DNA of 64,000 nt from Anaerolineales bacterium (GTDB lineage Bacteria; Chloroflexota; Anaerolineae; 4572-78; J111). The notes below the pieces were generated by a model. That model did no database searches. It saw nothing but the letters and a program-made list of their open reading frames with translations, and had not been told where the DNA came from. A program made the position numbers and the translations under genes. The DNA lies in assembly GCA_015075185.1 (NCBI GenBank), contig JABTUW010000002.1, positions 310,001 through 374,000 on the forward strand, written 5' to 3'. This document shows, piece after piece, positions 12,505-21,100 of this stretch. The stretch's first letter is position 1. Every line of letters starts with the position of its first letter.

Positions 12505-12538
12505 CAAAGAGCGCAGCCAAAATGACCGCGCTCTTCTT
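12505..12538 (-). terminator. Terminator of the radical SAM gene
   Basis: AGAGCGC / GCGCTCT with a 13-nt loop, extended by AAAG/CTTT pairs. Read on the minus strand it is followed by a T-rich stretch. It lies 20 bp past the stop codon of the radical SAM gene. Confidence 0.6.
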
Positions 12539-12558
12539 TCTTAACTGAAATTCTCACT

Positions 12559-13770
12559 TTATATAGTGACTTCGGCAGGTGTGTTGAGCCGGGCCGCCAA
12601 TTCCTCTTGGAAGGGGAAACTGCCTGGCTCGTAAGTGCAGAAAGGCTCTTCGGCCAGCGGATCGCCGGTGAGAGCGTAGGCGCGGGAGCGCGAGCCGCCA
12701 CACACGCCGACAAACTCGCACAGACCACAGCGACCCTCAAACTGGCTGGGGTCACGCAAAGACTTGAAGAGAGGCGCTTCGCGATAAATTTCCACCAGTG
12801 ATTTTTCACGCACATTACCCACGCTGATTGGCATAAAACCACTGGGGAAGACATCACCCCGGCGAGAAATAAACACAAAGCCGTTGCCGGCATTGATATG
12901 CATCGGCGTGCGGATAATATTTTCTTTTTGGATCAGTCCCTTTTCGGCCACTACCTGGCGAAGCCCTTCACGCAGTTGGAAGTAAACGGGGTGCAGGTCA
13001 AAATAATCCTCTACTGCCAGCCCTTTTTCGTCCAAAATAGAGCGCTGCAGCACGACCCGTTTGTAGTGGTGCCCCTCGGTGGTTTTGGCGCTGATGTACT
13101 TGGAACAGTCGTACAGAAAATGCATGACCGCTTCGTATTCGGCGGGAGAGATTTCATCTTCAGCTTTGCCCCGGCCAGTCGGCACCAGGAAGAAGGCGCT
13201 CCAGGTCATCGCCCCATACTCGGCCACCAACCGGAAAATATTAGGCAGATCATCCAGGTTATAACGAGTGACAGTCGTGTTCAGTTGCAATTTTAGCCCC
13301 ACTTCCCGGGCAATTTGCCAGCCGCGGGTGGTCAGGGCAAAAGAGCCGGGTACACGGCGAAAATCGTCGTGCCGTTCCGGGGTGGAGCCATCAATACTGA
13401 GGGAAATAGCTTTGGCCCCGTTTTCTTTGACCCGCCGCAAATTGGCCTCGTTAAGCAGGGGTGTGCCGGAGGGGGAGACAGCCATCGCCAGCCCCAACTG
13501 ATTGCCGTAAGCAAGCAGTTCAAACAAGTCGCTCCGTTTGAACGGGTCGCCGCCGGTAAAAATAAAAATGGGCCGGGGTCGGCCAAAACTCTCGACCTGT
13601 TCCAGCAGCCGCTTGGCCTCTTCAAAATCTAAAGACAATGGATCGTGTTCGGGGATGGCCTCAGCCCGGCAGTGGCGGCAGGCCAGGTCACAGGCGTGGG
13701 TCGTCTCCCAGATAATCATAAACGGACGATCATTTAAATCATAAGTGGGCTGGCGAATGAGATGCTTCAT
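12559..13770 (-). CDS. Radical SAM/SPASM enzyme, heme-biosynthesis-like (AhbD/NirJ-related)
   Basis: 403 residues from the ATG at 13770, chosen for its GAGGAGG site 8 nt upstream; an upstream ATG at 13803 lacks one. The radical SAM cluster motif CDLACRHC is near residue 27, with FTGGDPF as the SAM-binding GGE-like motif. A C-terminal SPASM/Twitch set of cysteines reads CGLCEFVGVC plus a later FC near 390. Proteins of this arrangement include the heme/heme d1 enzymes AhbD and NirJ and peptide-modifying enzymes. Given the density of cytochrome genes nearby, a heme-related role is attractive but unproven. It is transcribed divergently from the sensor kinase, with two Crp-like palindromes in the shared promoter region. 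Confidence 0.75.
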   Translation of the reverse strand: MKHLIRQPTYDLNDRPFMIIWETTHACDLACRHCRAEAIPEHDPLSLDFEEAKRLLEQVESFGRPRPIFIFTGGDPFKRSDLFELLAYGNQLGLAMAVSPSGTPLLNEANLRRVKENGAKAISLSIDGSTPERHDDFRRVPGSFALTTRGWQIAREVGLKLQLNTTVTRYNLDDLPNIFRLVAEYGAMTWSAFFLVPTGRGKAEDEISPAEYEAVMHFLYDCSKYISAKTTEGHHYKRVVLQRSILDEKGLAVEDYFDLHPVYFQLREGLRQVVAEKGLIQKENIIRTPMHINAGNGFVFISRRGDVFPSGFMPISVGNVREKSLVEIYREAPLFKSLRDPSQFEGRCGLCEFVGVCGGSRSRAYALTGDPLAEEPFCTYEPGSFPFQEELAARLNTPAEVTI

Positions 13771-13890
13771 CGGTTTTTCCTCCTCAATAGTGGGTGAGTT
13801 CACCCGTTAACGGTGTTCATACCCCCTGATCAAGCTGTTAAACGTAAAGTCGAGTTCACCTTAATTATCCCGATAGCGGCCTTTTTGGGT

Positions 13891-13906
13891 AGTGCCATTT
13901 ATCACT
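13891..13906. promoter_or_regulatory. Crp/Fnr-like palindrome in the radical SAM / kinase promoter region
   Basis: AGTGC-CATTTA-TCACT matches the AGTGA-N6-TCACT motif at nine of ten arm positions. It shares the central CAT.TA with the copies at 46696 and 46932. It lies between divergent genes. Confidence 0.45.
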
Positions 13907-13913
13907 TCTTGAG

Positions 13914-13929
13914 CGTGACATTCATCCTA
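13914..13929. promoter_or_regulatory. Second, weaker Crp/Fnr-like palindrome
   Basis: CGTGA-CATTCA-TCCTA carries the same central hexamer (CATTCA) as the repeats at 46696 and 46932. It lies 8 bp from the first site, about 46 bp before the kinase start. Confidence 0.35.
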
Positions 13930-13975
13930 CTTGTTTATTTTTGAAAAATGAAGCAACATGACAGGTGAGGGATTG

Positions 13976-16075
13976 ATGAATCCGATTTCAGCCTTTTTCG
14001 TCGAAAATATTGTCGCTATCTACTTTTTCTATGGATTGGCCTTTTTTACCCTGGGTTTGGCCCTGGCCCTGGCCAGCCGGCGGACCTCGGAATTTACCTT
14101 TGTGCAGGCTATTCGCCCCCTGGCCGCCTTTGGGCTGCTGCACGGCTTGCATGAATGGATCGAGATGTTCCAGCAAATCGCCCAACAGAGCAGCGGCTAC
14201 ACCCCGACCATCCCCCACGAATTGATCCGGCTGGGAATACTGGCGCTCTCGTTTGTAATGTTGTTTGCCTTCGGGATCCTGCTCCTGCGCAGTGAACGGG
14301 CGGGAAAGTGGCCTGTCTCCTGGCCCATCCTGGGTATCATTGGTTTGTGGGGCTTAAGTGTGCTGGCCGCCATTCTGGCCTTGAAACCGTCCCTGGCCGA
14401 AGGGATAGCCCTGGCGGATGTGCTGTCGCGTTATTGTCTAGCCATTCCGGGTGCGCTGCTGGGTACCTGGGCCTTGATGGCCCAACAGCGTACCTTCCGC
14501 GAGCACGCCATGCCCCAATTTGGGCGCGATTTGGTTTGGAGCGCTACAGCCCTGTTGCTCTATGGTGCTATCGGCCAGATTTTTGTAAAAGCAACAGCCC
14601 TGCCGCCATCCACCTTTCTCAACGGCGCTCTTTTTCTGCAATGGTTTGGTATTCCTGTGCAGCTCTTCCGGGGTGTCATGGCGACGGTATTGACTATTTT
14701 CATGGTCCGTGCCCTCAATGCCTTTGAACTGGAAAACCAGCGCCGGCTGATCAGGGCTAATCAGGCCAAACTTACGGCTCAGGCTGCCGCGCTGGACATG
14801 GAACGGCGGATCAGCCAAGACATGGAAAGGTTGAACACGGATTTGCGATTAACCACGCGAGAGCTGGCCTTGCTGCTGGAATTGTCCAACCTGCTGGCTG
14901 TGCCGATGAGCCTGACGGCGCGCTTGCAGACGGTTTTGCAGAAAATTGTGCAGAGCCTTGACTTTTCCGAAGCCAGCCTGATCTTGCTGGTCAAACGGGA
15001 CACCAGTGGGCTGCATGTGCCGGCGGCGCTCGGTTTTGATCCAGACACCTCCCTCTACCGGTCAGCCTTGCATCTGGCCGAGCACTGTTTGAAGAAAGCA
15101 GTACCGATGTGCCGTCACCACGATGGTCAGGTAATTGAGTTTGCCGTGGAAGAACAGGCCAAATGCCAAGCCCCTGTCAGCCCGGTGGTGATGCTCAGCC
15201 TGCCCTTGACCGCCCAGCAGCGAGTCATTGGCAGCCTGCTTTTGAGCCGGGGGGAGATCCCTGGACCTCTTGGACCTGTCTCAGAAGCTGAGTTTAAACT
15301 GATGGCCGGCATGGCCCAGCAGCTTGGCCTGTCGCTGGAAAATGCCCAGCTTTATCAGGAAGCGCAGGAGCGGGAAAGCATGCTGGCTGAGCTGCTGCAT
15401 AAGGTGGTGGGCGCGCAGGAGGCCGAACGGCAGCGCATTGCCCGCGAACTTCATGATACTACCGGCCAGTCCCTGACAGCTATTGCCCTGGGCCTGCGTG
15501 GGGTGGAAACCCGGCTTGCCAATGACTCGTCGGGCCTGGTGGAGCAAATTCGGGAGCTAAAAAGCTTCGGCGTCAATGCTATCGGCGAATTGCGCGAAAT
15601 CATCGCCGATCTGCGCCCATCGCACCTGGATGATTTAGGATTGGTGGCAGCGCTGCAATGGTATGTCCAGGAGTTTGAAAAACGGCGGGCCATCCCAACT
15701 GCGTTTGTGGTGGCAGGCCAGCGCACACGTCTGCCCAACGGATATGATATTGTCTTATTCCGCATTGTCCAGGAGGCACTGACCAACATTGCTAAACATG
15801 CCAGGGCAACCGAGGCCGAGGTAAAACTAGAGTTTTTTCCAGCTCAAATCGCCGTTACGGTCAGCGATAATGGGCGGGGTTTTGATCCAAAGGCGATTCT
15901 GTATAACCAACGGCCGCACACCGGCTGGGGCCTGCTGGGCATTCAGGAGCGGGCGCTGCTGTTAGGCGGGCAGTGTGAGTTTGATTCGCAGCCAGGGCAG
16001 GGCGCGCGTATCCGGGTAATAGTGCCGTTGATGAAGGAGGCGAACCATGTCGAAGATACGCTTGTTGCTGGTTGA
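13976..16075 (+). CDS. Membrane sensor histidine kinase, NarX/HisKA_3 type with GAF domain
   Basis: 699 residues from the ATG at 13976 (GGTGAGGG site); the ATG 18 bp earlier has no site. About seven membrane segments span 5-260, then come a short coiled coil (about 255-295), a GAF-like domain (about 300-450), and a HisKA_3 dimer domain with the phospho-His in ARELHDTTGQSLTAI (about 485-500). A HATPase domain follows, with N box NIAKHA and G boxes DNGRGFD and GWGLLGIQERA (about 590-690). It would phosphorylate the NarL-type regulator encoded immediately downstream, whose start overlaps by 29 bp. The signal is unknown; the 7TM input could sense a membrane or redox cue. Confidence 0.92.
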   Translation: MNPISAFFVENIVAIYFFYGLAFFTLGLALALASRRTSEFTFVQAIRPLAAFGLLHGLHEWIEMFQQIAQQSSGYTPTIPHELIRLGILALSFVMLFAFGILLLRSERAGKWPVSWPILGIIGLWGLSVLAAILALKPSLAEGIALADVLSRYCLAIPGALLGTWALMAQQRTFREHAMPQFGRDLVWSATALLLYGAIGQIFVKATALPPSTFLNGALFLQWFGIPVQLFRGVMATVLTIFMVRALNAFELENQRRLIRANQAKLTAQAAALDMERRISQDMERLNTDLRLTTRELALLLELSNLLAVPMSLTARLQTVLQKIVQSLDFSEASLILLVKRDTSGLHVPAALGFDPDTSLYRSALHLAEHCLKKAVPMCRHHDGQVIEFAVEEQAKCQAPVSPVVMLSLPLTAQQRVIGSLLLSRGEIPGPLGPVSEAEFKLMAGMAQQLGLSLENAQLYQEAQERESMLAELLHKVVGAQEAERQRIARELHDTTGQSLTAIALGLRGVETRLANDSSGLVEQIRELKSFGVNAIGELREIIADLRPSHLDDLGLVAALQWYVQEFEKRRAIPTAFVVAGQRTRLPNGYDIVLFRIVQEALTNIAKHARATEAEVKLEFFPAQIAVTVSDNGRGFDPKAILYNQRPHTGWGLLGIQERALLLGGQCEFDSQPGQGARIRVIVPLMKEANHVEDTLVAG

Positions 16076-16700
16076 CGACCACCAGATTGTGCGGGCCGGG
16101 CTGCGCATGCTGTTTCAGGCCGAGGCAGATATGGAGATTGTGGGCGAGGTTAGCAGCGGCGACGAAGCCATCCAGGCGGTGCGTGACCTGAAGCCGGATG
16201 TGGTCTTGATGGATGTGGTTATGCCCGGCATGAGCGGCATCGAAGCGACCCGCCGCATCAAAGAGACCAGCCCGGAGGTGGCGATTTTGGCCCTGACTAT
16301 GCACGAAGATGAGCAATATTTCTTTGAAATGTTGAATGCCGGCGCGTCGGGTTACGTGCCCAAGCGGGCCGCGCCAGATGACCTGGTCTCGGCCATTCGG
16401 GTGGCCAGCCAGGGCAACGTTTTTTTGTACCCGACGATGGCCAAACTGCTGGTCAAAGATTTTTTGCAGCGGTCTGAGGCAGGAACGGGCCCGCCCAGCG
16501 AAGAATTGACCGCCCGCGAGCGCGAGGTCCTGACCTGTATTGCCGAAGGCATGACCAATCGCGACATTGCCGAAACACTGGTTATTAGCGCCAAGACGGT
16601 GGACCGCCACCGGGAAAACATCATGCACAAACTGAACCTGCACAACCGGATCGAACTGGTCAAGTATGCCATTGAAAAGGGCTTGATTTCCGTCAGCTAA
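16047..16700 (+). CDS. NarL-family response regulator, partner of the upstream kinase
   Basis: 217 residues. The receiver (about 3-120) has LLVDDHQIVRAGL, phospho-Asp in VVLMDVVMPG, and ALTM and YVPKRA switch residues. The C-terminal LuxR-type helix-turn-helix (about 150-210) reads LTAREREVLTCIAEGMTN. AAGGAGG at 16034-16040 places the start at 16047, so translation is coupled to the kinase by a 29-bp overlap. A strong terminator follows at 16716. Palindromes built from ATGGGG/CCCCAT, which resemble NarL-family heptamers, lie downstream at 16770-16788 and before the NrfD operon. They are possible targets; this is inference. Confidence 0.93.
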   Translation: MSKIRLLLVDDHQIVRAGLRMLFQAEADMEIVGEVSSGDEAIQAVRDLKPDVVLMDVVMPGMSGIEATRRIKETSPEVAILALTMHEDEQYFFEMLNAGASGYVPKRAAPDDLVSAIRVASQGNVFLYPTMAKLLVKDFLQRSEAGTGPPSEELTAREREVLTCIAEGMTNRDIAETLVISAKTVDRHRENIMHKLNLHNRIELVKYAIEKGLISVS

Positions 16701-16715
16701 CCACCTCGCTGCCAG

Positions 16716-16756
16716 GAAGACCTCCGAGGTTTTGAAATCCTCGGAGGTCTTCTTTT
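16716..16756 (+). terminator. Terminator of the two-component operon
   Basis: A 14-bp stem GAAGACCTCCGAGG with its perfect complement, a 9-nt loop, then TTTT. Confidence 0.85.
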
Positions 16757-16853
16757 CAAGGCGATATTACCCCACTGCCAGAATGGGGCAATTACCTGAT
16801 AGACTGTACTCCCCAGATGTGATAACCTAGAATAGGAAGTGGCTGTTTAGGCG

Positions 16854-16951
16854 TGTCATTTCGACCGAAGTACCCAGAGGGCATAAAGGAGAAATCCCAC
16901 ATGCCTATGTGGTGTTCCAGGGATTTCTCGGCCTATGGCCTCGAAATGACA
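16854..16951. repeat. Imperfect palindromic repeat element (98 bp)
   Basis: The outer arms TGTCATTTCGA (16854) and TCGAAATGACA (to 16951) and inner arms AGAAATCCC / GGGATTTCT fold into one long hairpin. The pattern matches a type of intergenic palindrome seen dispersed in many environmental bacterial genomes. It does not code. Together with the rest of 16757-17006, no gene is seen. Confidence 0.6.
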
Positions 16952-17006
16952 TTAGGTCTGAATAGTTACTCTTTTTTCTAATTTCTTCCGAGCTGCGAGG
17001 TGAACT

Positions 17007-17441
17007 ATGGACTGGTGGTGGCAGGCAGCAATAATATTGGGCATGTTTTTGGTGCGCTTAGCTGTTCCCCTGGCGGTTGTCCTGCTGGTAGGCTATTGGC
17101 TGCACCGTCTCGACGCTAAGTGGCAGGCCGAAGCGATGGCCGAGTGGGAGGCCAGCCGGACCCAGCCTGAGCCGCTTCAGTCGAAATTTTTGGAGCGGCT
17201 GAATCAACCCTGTTGGCTGGTCAAGGGGTGTGACGCGGCAACCCGTTCCCGCTGTCCGGCGGCACAGCAGCCCCATCTTCCCTGCTGGTTGGCCTGGCGC
17301 AACGCCGACGGCCGGCTGCCGGAGAGCTGCTATCAGTGCCAAATCTTTCTCTACGGCCAGTTGGGCCGCCAGTTGGCCGGGGAGCAGTACCAGTCGCCGG
17401 TTTACGAATACCCGGCTGCTGCCAAAACGAGGCTAAATTAA
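17007..17441 (+). CDS. Membrane-anchored protein with two-CW-like cysteine motif
   Basis: 144 residues. One N-terminal membrane segment (about 6-32; LGMFLVRLAVPLAVVLLVGY) leads to a cytoplasmic domain with a patterned set of cysteines: CWLVKGC, then CPAAQQPHLPCW, then CYQC (about residues 69-113). The CW-x4-C ... CPA ... PCW ... C-x2-C arrangement resembles the two-CW motif found in some bacterial signalling proteins. It could bind zinc or an Fe-S cluster. No enzyme motif is present. It follows the kinase/regulator operon but is separated by a terminator and a palindromic element. The function is unknown. Confidence 0.6.
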   Translation: MDWWWQAAIILGMFLVRLAVPLAVVLLVGYWLHRLDAKWQAEAMAEWEASRTQPEPLQSKFLERLNQPCWLVKGCDAATRSRCPAAQQPHLPCWLAWRNADGRLPESCYQCQIFLYGQLGRQLAGEQYQSPVYEYPAAAKTRLN

Positions 17442-17447
17442 ACAAAT

Positions 17448-17492
17448 GGGTCTGGGTTCGGAGTTTTCGATAATTCCGAACCCGGACCCTTT
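17448..17492. terminator. Bidirectional terminator
   Basis: A 14-bp stem GGGTCTGGGTTCGG / CCGAACCCGGACCC (one mismatch) with a 14-nt loop, between convergent genes, reaching the stop codon of the minus-strand gene. Confidence 0.7.
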
Positions 17493-17982
17493 AATCCCCC
17501 TCATCAAGTCCTGCTGCGGCTGTTTGCTTGAAATCGGCCAGGGTCAAATTAAAGATTTGCCCAAACCCGGCCACGAAACGCGCCCGGCGGGGTTGAATCT
17601 GGTACATGGCAAAATCCCCCAAGCCAAAGTTGGGAGCTGCTTGAGGGAATTTCGTGAGGTAGAGCGATCTGGCCTCGGCGTAATTGGAATCAGTGGCTGG
17701 CACTTCCACCGCTTCACCACGAATGGACACCCGGGCCAGAGTCTGCGGGTCGGGTACGCCGGTATCCGTTTCAGCGATCATCAAGCTGACCCGGGCATCT
17801 TGCAAGATGTCTTGGGTGTGCTGGGCCAGGCGGCTGGCGTGGATGTAAAAGGCTGAAAAATCAGGAGCCGCCGCGTACAGGATCATCGAGACCAGCGGCC
17901 CTCCATCGCGCAATGTACCCAGCGCGGCAATGCGCTGCGTGCGAATCAGGCGGGCTAATGTTTGCTGTAATTGCGAATCCAT
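17491..17982 (-). CDS. Pyridoxamine 5'-phosphate oxidase-like (HugZ-type) protein
   Basis: 163 residues with the split-barrel flavin/heme fold. Recognisable parts are IAALGTL (strand 1), GPLVSMILYAAAPDFSAFY, and the family signature ARFVAGFGQIF near 135. That signature is like the GFG motif of HugZ/HutZ proteins that bind and degrade heme. The usual flavin-binding residues of true PNPOx are not obvious. A heme-handling role would suit the surrounding cytochrome-rich locus, but HugZ homologues of unknown role are common. It is a single gene convergent with the two-CW protein. Confidence 0.75.
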   Translation of the reverse strand: MDSQLQQTLARLIRTQRIAALGTLRDGGPLVSMILYAAAPDFSAFYIHASRLAQHTQDILQDARVSLMIAETDTGVPDPQTLARVSIRGEAVEVPATDSNYAEARSLYLTKFPQAAPNFGLGDFAMYQIQPRRARFVAGFGQIFNLTLADFKQTAAAGLDEGD

Positions 17983-18151
17983 AGTTCATTTTTCCTATAT
18001 TTGCGTGGTAACCGCTATAGTGATGGTCCGAAAAAGAATCCCTTTGGATTTCAACGGCAACGGGTCAATCTCGACTAGTTGTAAGGCCAGTGGATCATCA
18101 TTGGCGTTCATTTGGATTGCTTAGGTTTTAGTTATCGCACAAGATACCTTA

Positions 18152-21100
18152 TCAGAAATCCTCACGCTCTTCCACAACTCTTGCGTGTTCAATTCGTCGT
18201 TCTATGCTATCAATATAATCGTCAATCCATTGCTTCACATTGTCATTAGTCTCTTTTTGTCGGTAGTCAAGCAGTTTTTGCTTTTTACGTTTAAGATGTT
18301 CACTTTCATTCCCTGTCCATCCCTCAGTAGAAAAATTTGATGATAAATTTCTGCGTACATCATCTCTATGCCCATAACGAATTAATAATTCACGCGCCCA
18401 GGAAAACTGAGTATTTTCCTTCTCGAAAACAGGAGGGACGAATGTAGCCAAATACCATGCACGTTCTTCAACATTCTCCTCAACCCATTCCCAGACGACC
18501 TCTTGTGGGATTAGAGGTAGGACAGCTTTTTCATCTTCATTATTTTCTGTAAAAGAGAAGGTGTCTCCTTTCAACCAGTTTGTTAACTGCCAGGCATAGG
18601 ACTCCTCTAAGTATGGTATGATTTGTGTCCACACTTCTCTTGGCTGTTTTGTAATTATCTCACGTAAAACAGAACGGGGACCGGAACGAGAATCACTGAA
18701 TATTGTATCAAATTTTTCAAAATGCTTGAGAATAAAGGCTGATATTAAAAGGCTTTTATTTGGATACAAAGCTATAAAACTCTCGGTTACTAGCTTCCAG
18801 TAATAAGGATACATGACACGGTCATTGCCTTGTCGAAAACCTTCAGGTAACTCTGCAAATGCTTCATTCGTCAAGAGACGTAGGGTTAATTCGGCTGGCG
18901 GCTTACTTGGAGCACCTTGTCTGATATAAAATGCACAGTACAAACCTAGAGCAATGTAAATAGCAGTCGGGTCGGGCTGATTTAGTAGAAACTCAATCCA
19001 TTCTATGAATGATTGTTCAGGTAAATTATTGAGTAATCCTCCGTACATAAATTGGTTTAAAACCCATGTGGGAAGATTATTTTCTTGTAAGGCTTGTAGA
19101 ATTCGTATCGCTGAACGACTTGTTACATGTCCTGTCCTCCAAGTAAGTTCTATAATCCAGATGGACGTTCCTGCATCTTGGGCAAACTCATCCATTAAGT
19201 TCTCCCAAAATTCCAGATTATCCTCAAATAGAACCCGCAGGTAACCTCCCAGGAAATACAGACTAGCGTTCTCATTTGCGGTTTTCTGTGCTTCAATGAG
19301 TTTAGGTAGTAAAGAAAAATCCTTATCCTCTTTTGCAAGGGCGTAACCAAACTGATACCCATTAGAAGCATCCGTTGTTACAAGCCAAGATAATTCACGT
19401 ATTAATAAATCTGAGTGTTCGAAAGATTCTCGGGCTAGTTCTTGGATTTTGATTTGTATTTGCTTTAATTGGTTCCTTTCTAAATCATAATGGTCTTCTT
19501 GGAGATTCATACTAACATAACGCCGCATTGCAGAATGATAATCATCTCCACTTAATTTATCCCTTACTTGCTCCCAAAGATTTCGGGTTTCAGAAGTCAT
19601 ATTGTCCCCGTGGTAATGAAGCAGTTGGATGATAGCTTTGAGCAGTTTGCGGTCATCCACATAGGGTTTAGATGCTAACTTAATCGCATCGCTGGCTATC
19701 ATATCTGTCAAATTTGCTATTCTACCAAGGTGACTGATACGTTGAATCAATACCGCTGCAACTCTCTCCCTTTCTTCCAAGGGTAATACGTCAAGTTTGT
19801 TCATCAAGAACTGCCACACCTGACGATAGGCATCAAACACCTCTCCCCACGTTTTAGGAATCCACAAATCAGGCTCGCGCCCAAAAACCTGCAATCGTTC
19901 AACAACAGATCCAAATGTGCGCTCCGTAAGTGCTCTGTCACACGCCTGAAGAGCTAATTTTCTGCATGCAGCAGAGTCAGAATTAAAAGCTTGCTCAATG
20001 ATAGGAAATCGCTCACGAGGTGTTGCTTCAGTGGGGGATAGTTGGGGATGTAGACTTATTGAAAACAATTCAACAAAAACGCCAGTAGCATTATTTGACC
20101 ATGTCTCATTCTCGGCTTCAGCAAGTGCCAGTAAAAGATTTGCTGAATCAATGAACAGATCTCTCCACCGGGAAGTTTTCTCAAGTAGCCGAATGATATC
20201 TCTACGCCCTTCTCTGAACTTGAGCAAATCATTTTTGCTCCATTGACCAATCGTTCTTTTTAAGCACCTTACGGCTATGGGGGGTTCAACTTCCCCCAAA
20301 TAGCGAAAAAAACGGGTACCTCTGTCTGTTTTTAGAATCTCAGGATGTTGTTGAAATGGCCCATCTGTACCGAGTAATTCACGCACGGTGTGTAAGGCAG
20401 CTTCAGAACCTGCTGCATACTCAAACATTTCAAAAAACCAATCTAGTAAGGATGAAGGTGGCAGACTCAGAAGCTCTTTGCCACTAAAGGTTGCTCCATA
20501 AGTATCCCACCAGTCTACCCACAATTTGATTTGGAGCAGTTTAGGCGTAATGTAGAGGGTATTTTCTCCTTGTAGAATCTTCCGTTCCTTCAGTTTCCTG
20601 ATAATCCTTGCAAACTTCCCCCATGTTATAGTCGGATCATCTTGTTCGATAAGCTTATGAATGCTTTCTGCTTCGGCACGAACATGCTCTCCAAACCCAA
20701 AACGTTTGAACAATGACAAATACATGAGTACAAGCCGTCTTTGCTGGACTTGGCTACTTGTAGCGTCGTCTCCGCCGACAATATACCGTTCCCATACTCG
20801 TGCTATATCGGGTTCGCGCAGCATATCGCGTGGGTTCTTTTGTAAATTCGAGCCCACGACATGGGCTACCCGGGGTGAACCACTACAAACTGTAGCCCAT
20901 TTGCGAGCTTGATCTTGAGGAACACCATATTGCTGGATAATTTCGCTGACATTGGGATCTTCAAGGGGAGGAACTTCCAAATAGCTAACGTCAGAAGCGT
21001 TATCAGACTCTGAATGGATTGATACTAACTTTATACGAGGTGAATGGAACCTTAGCTTATCCGAGATTATAGCCCGCTTGTCAGGATCACATTCATCAAG

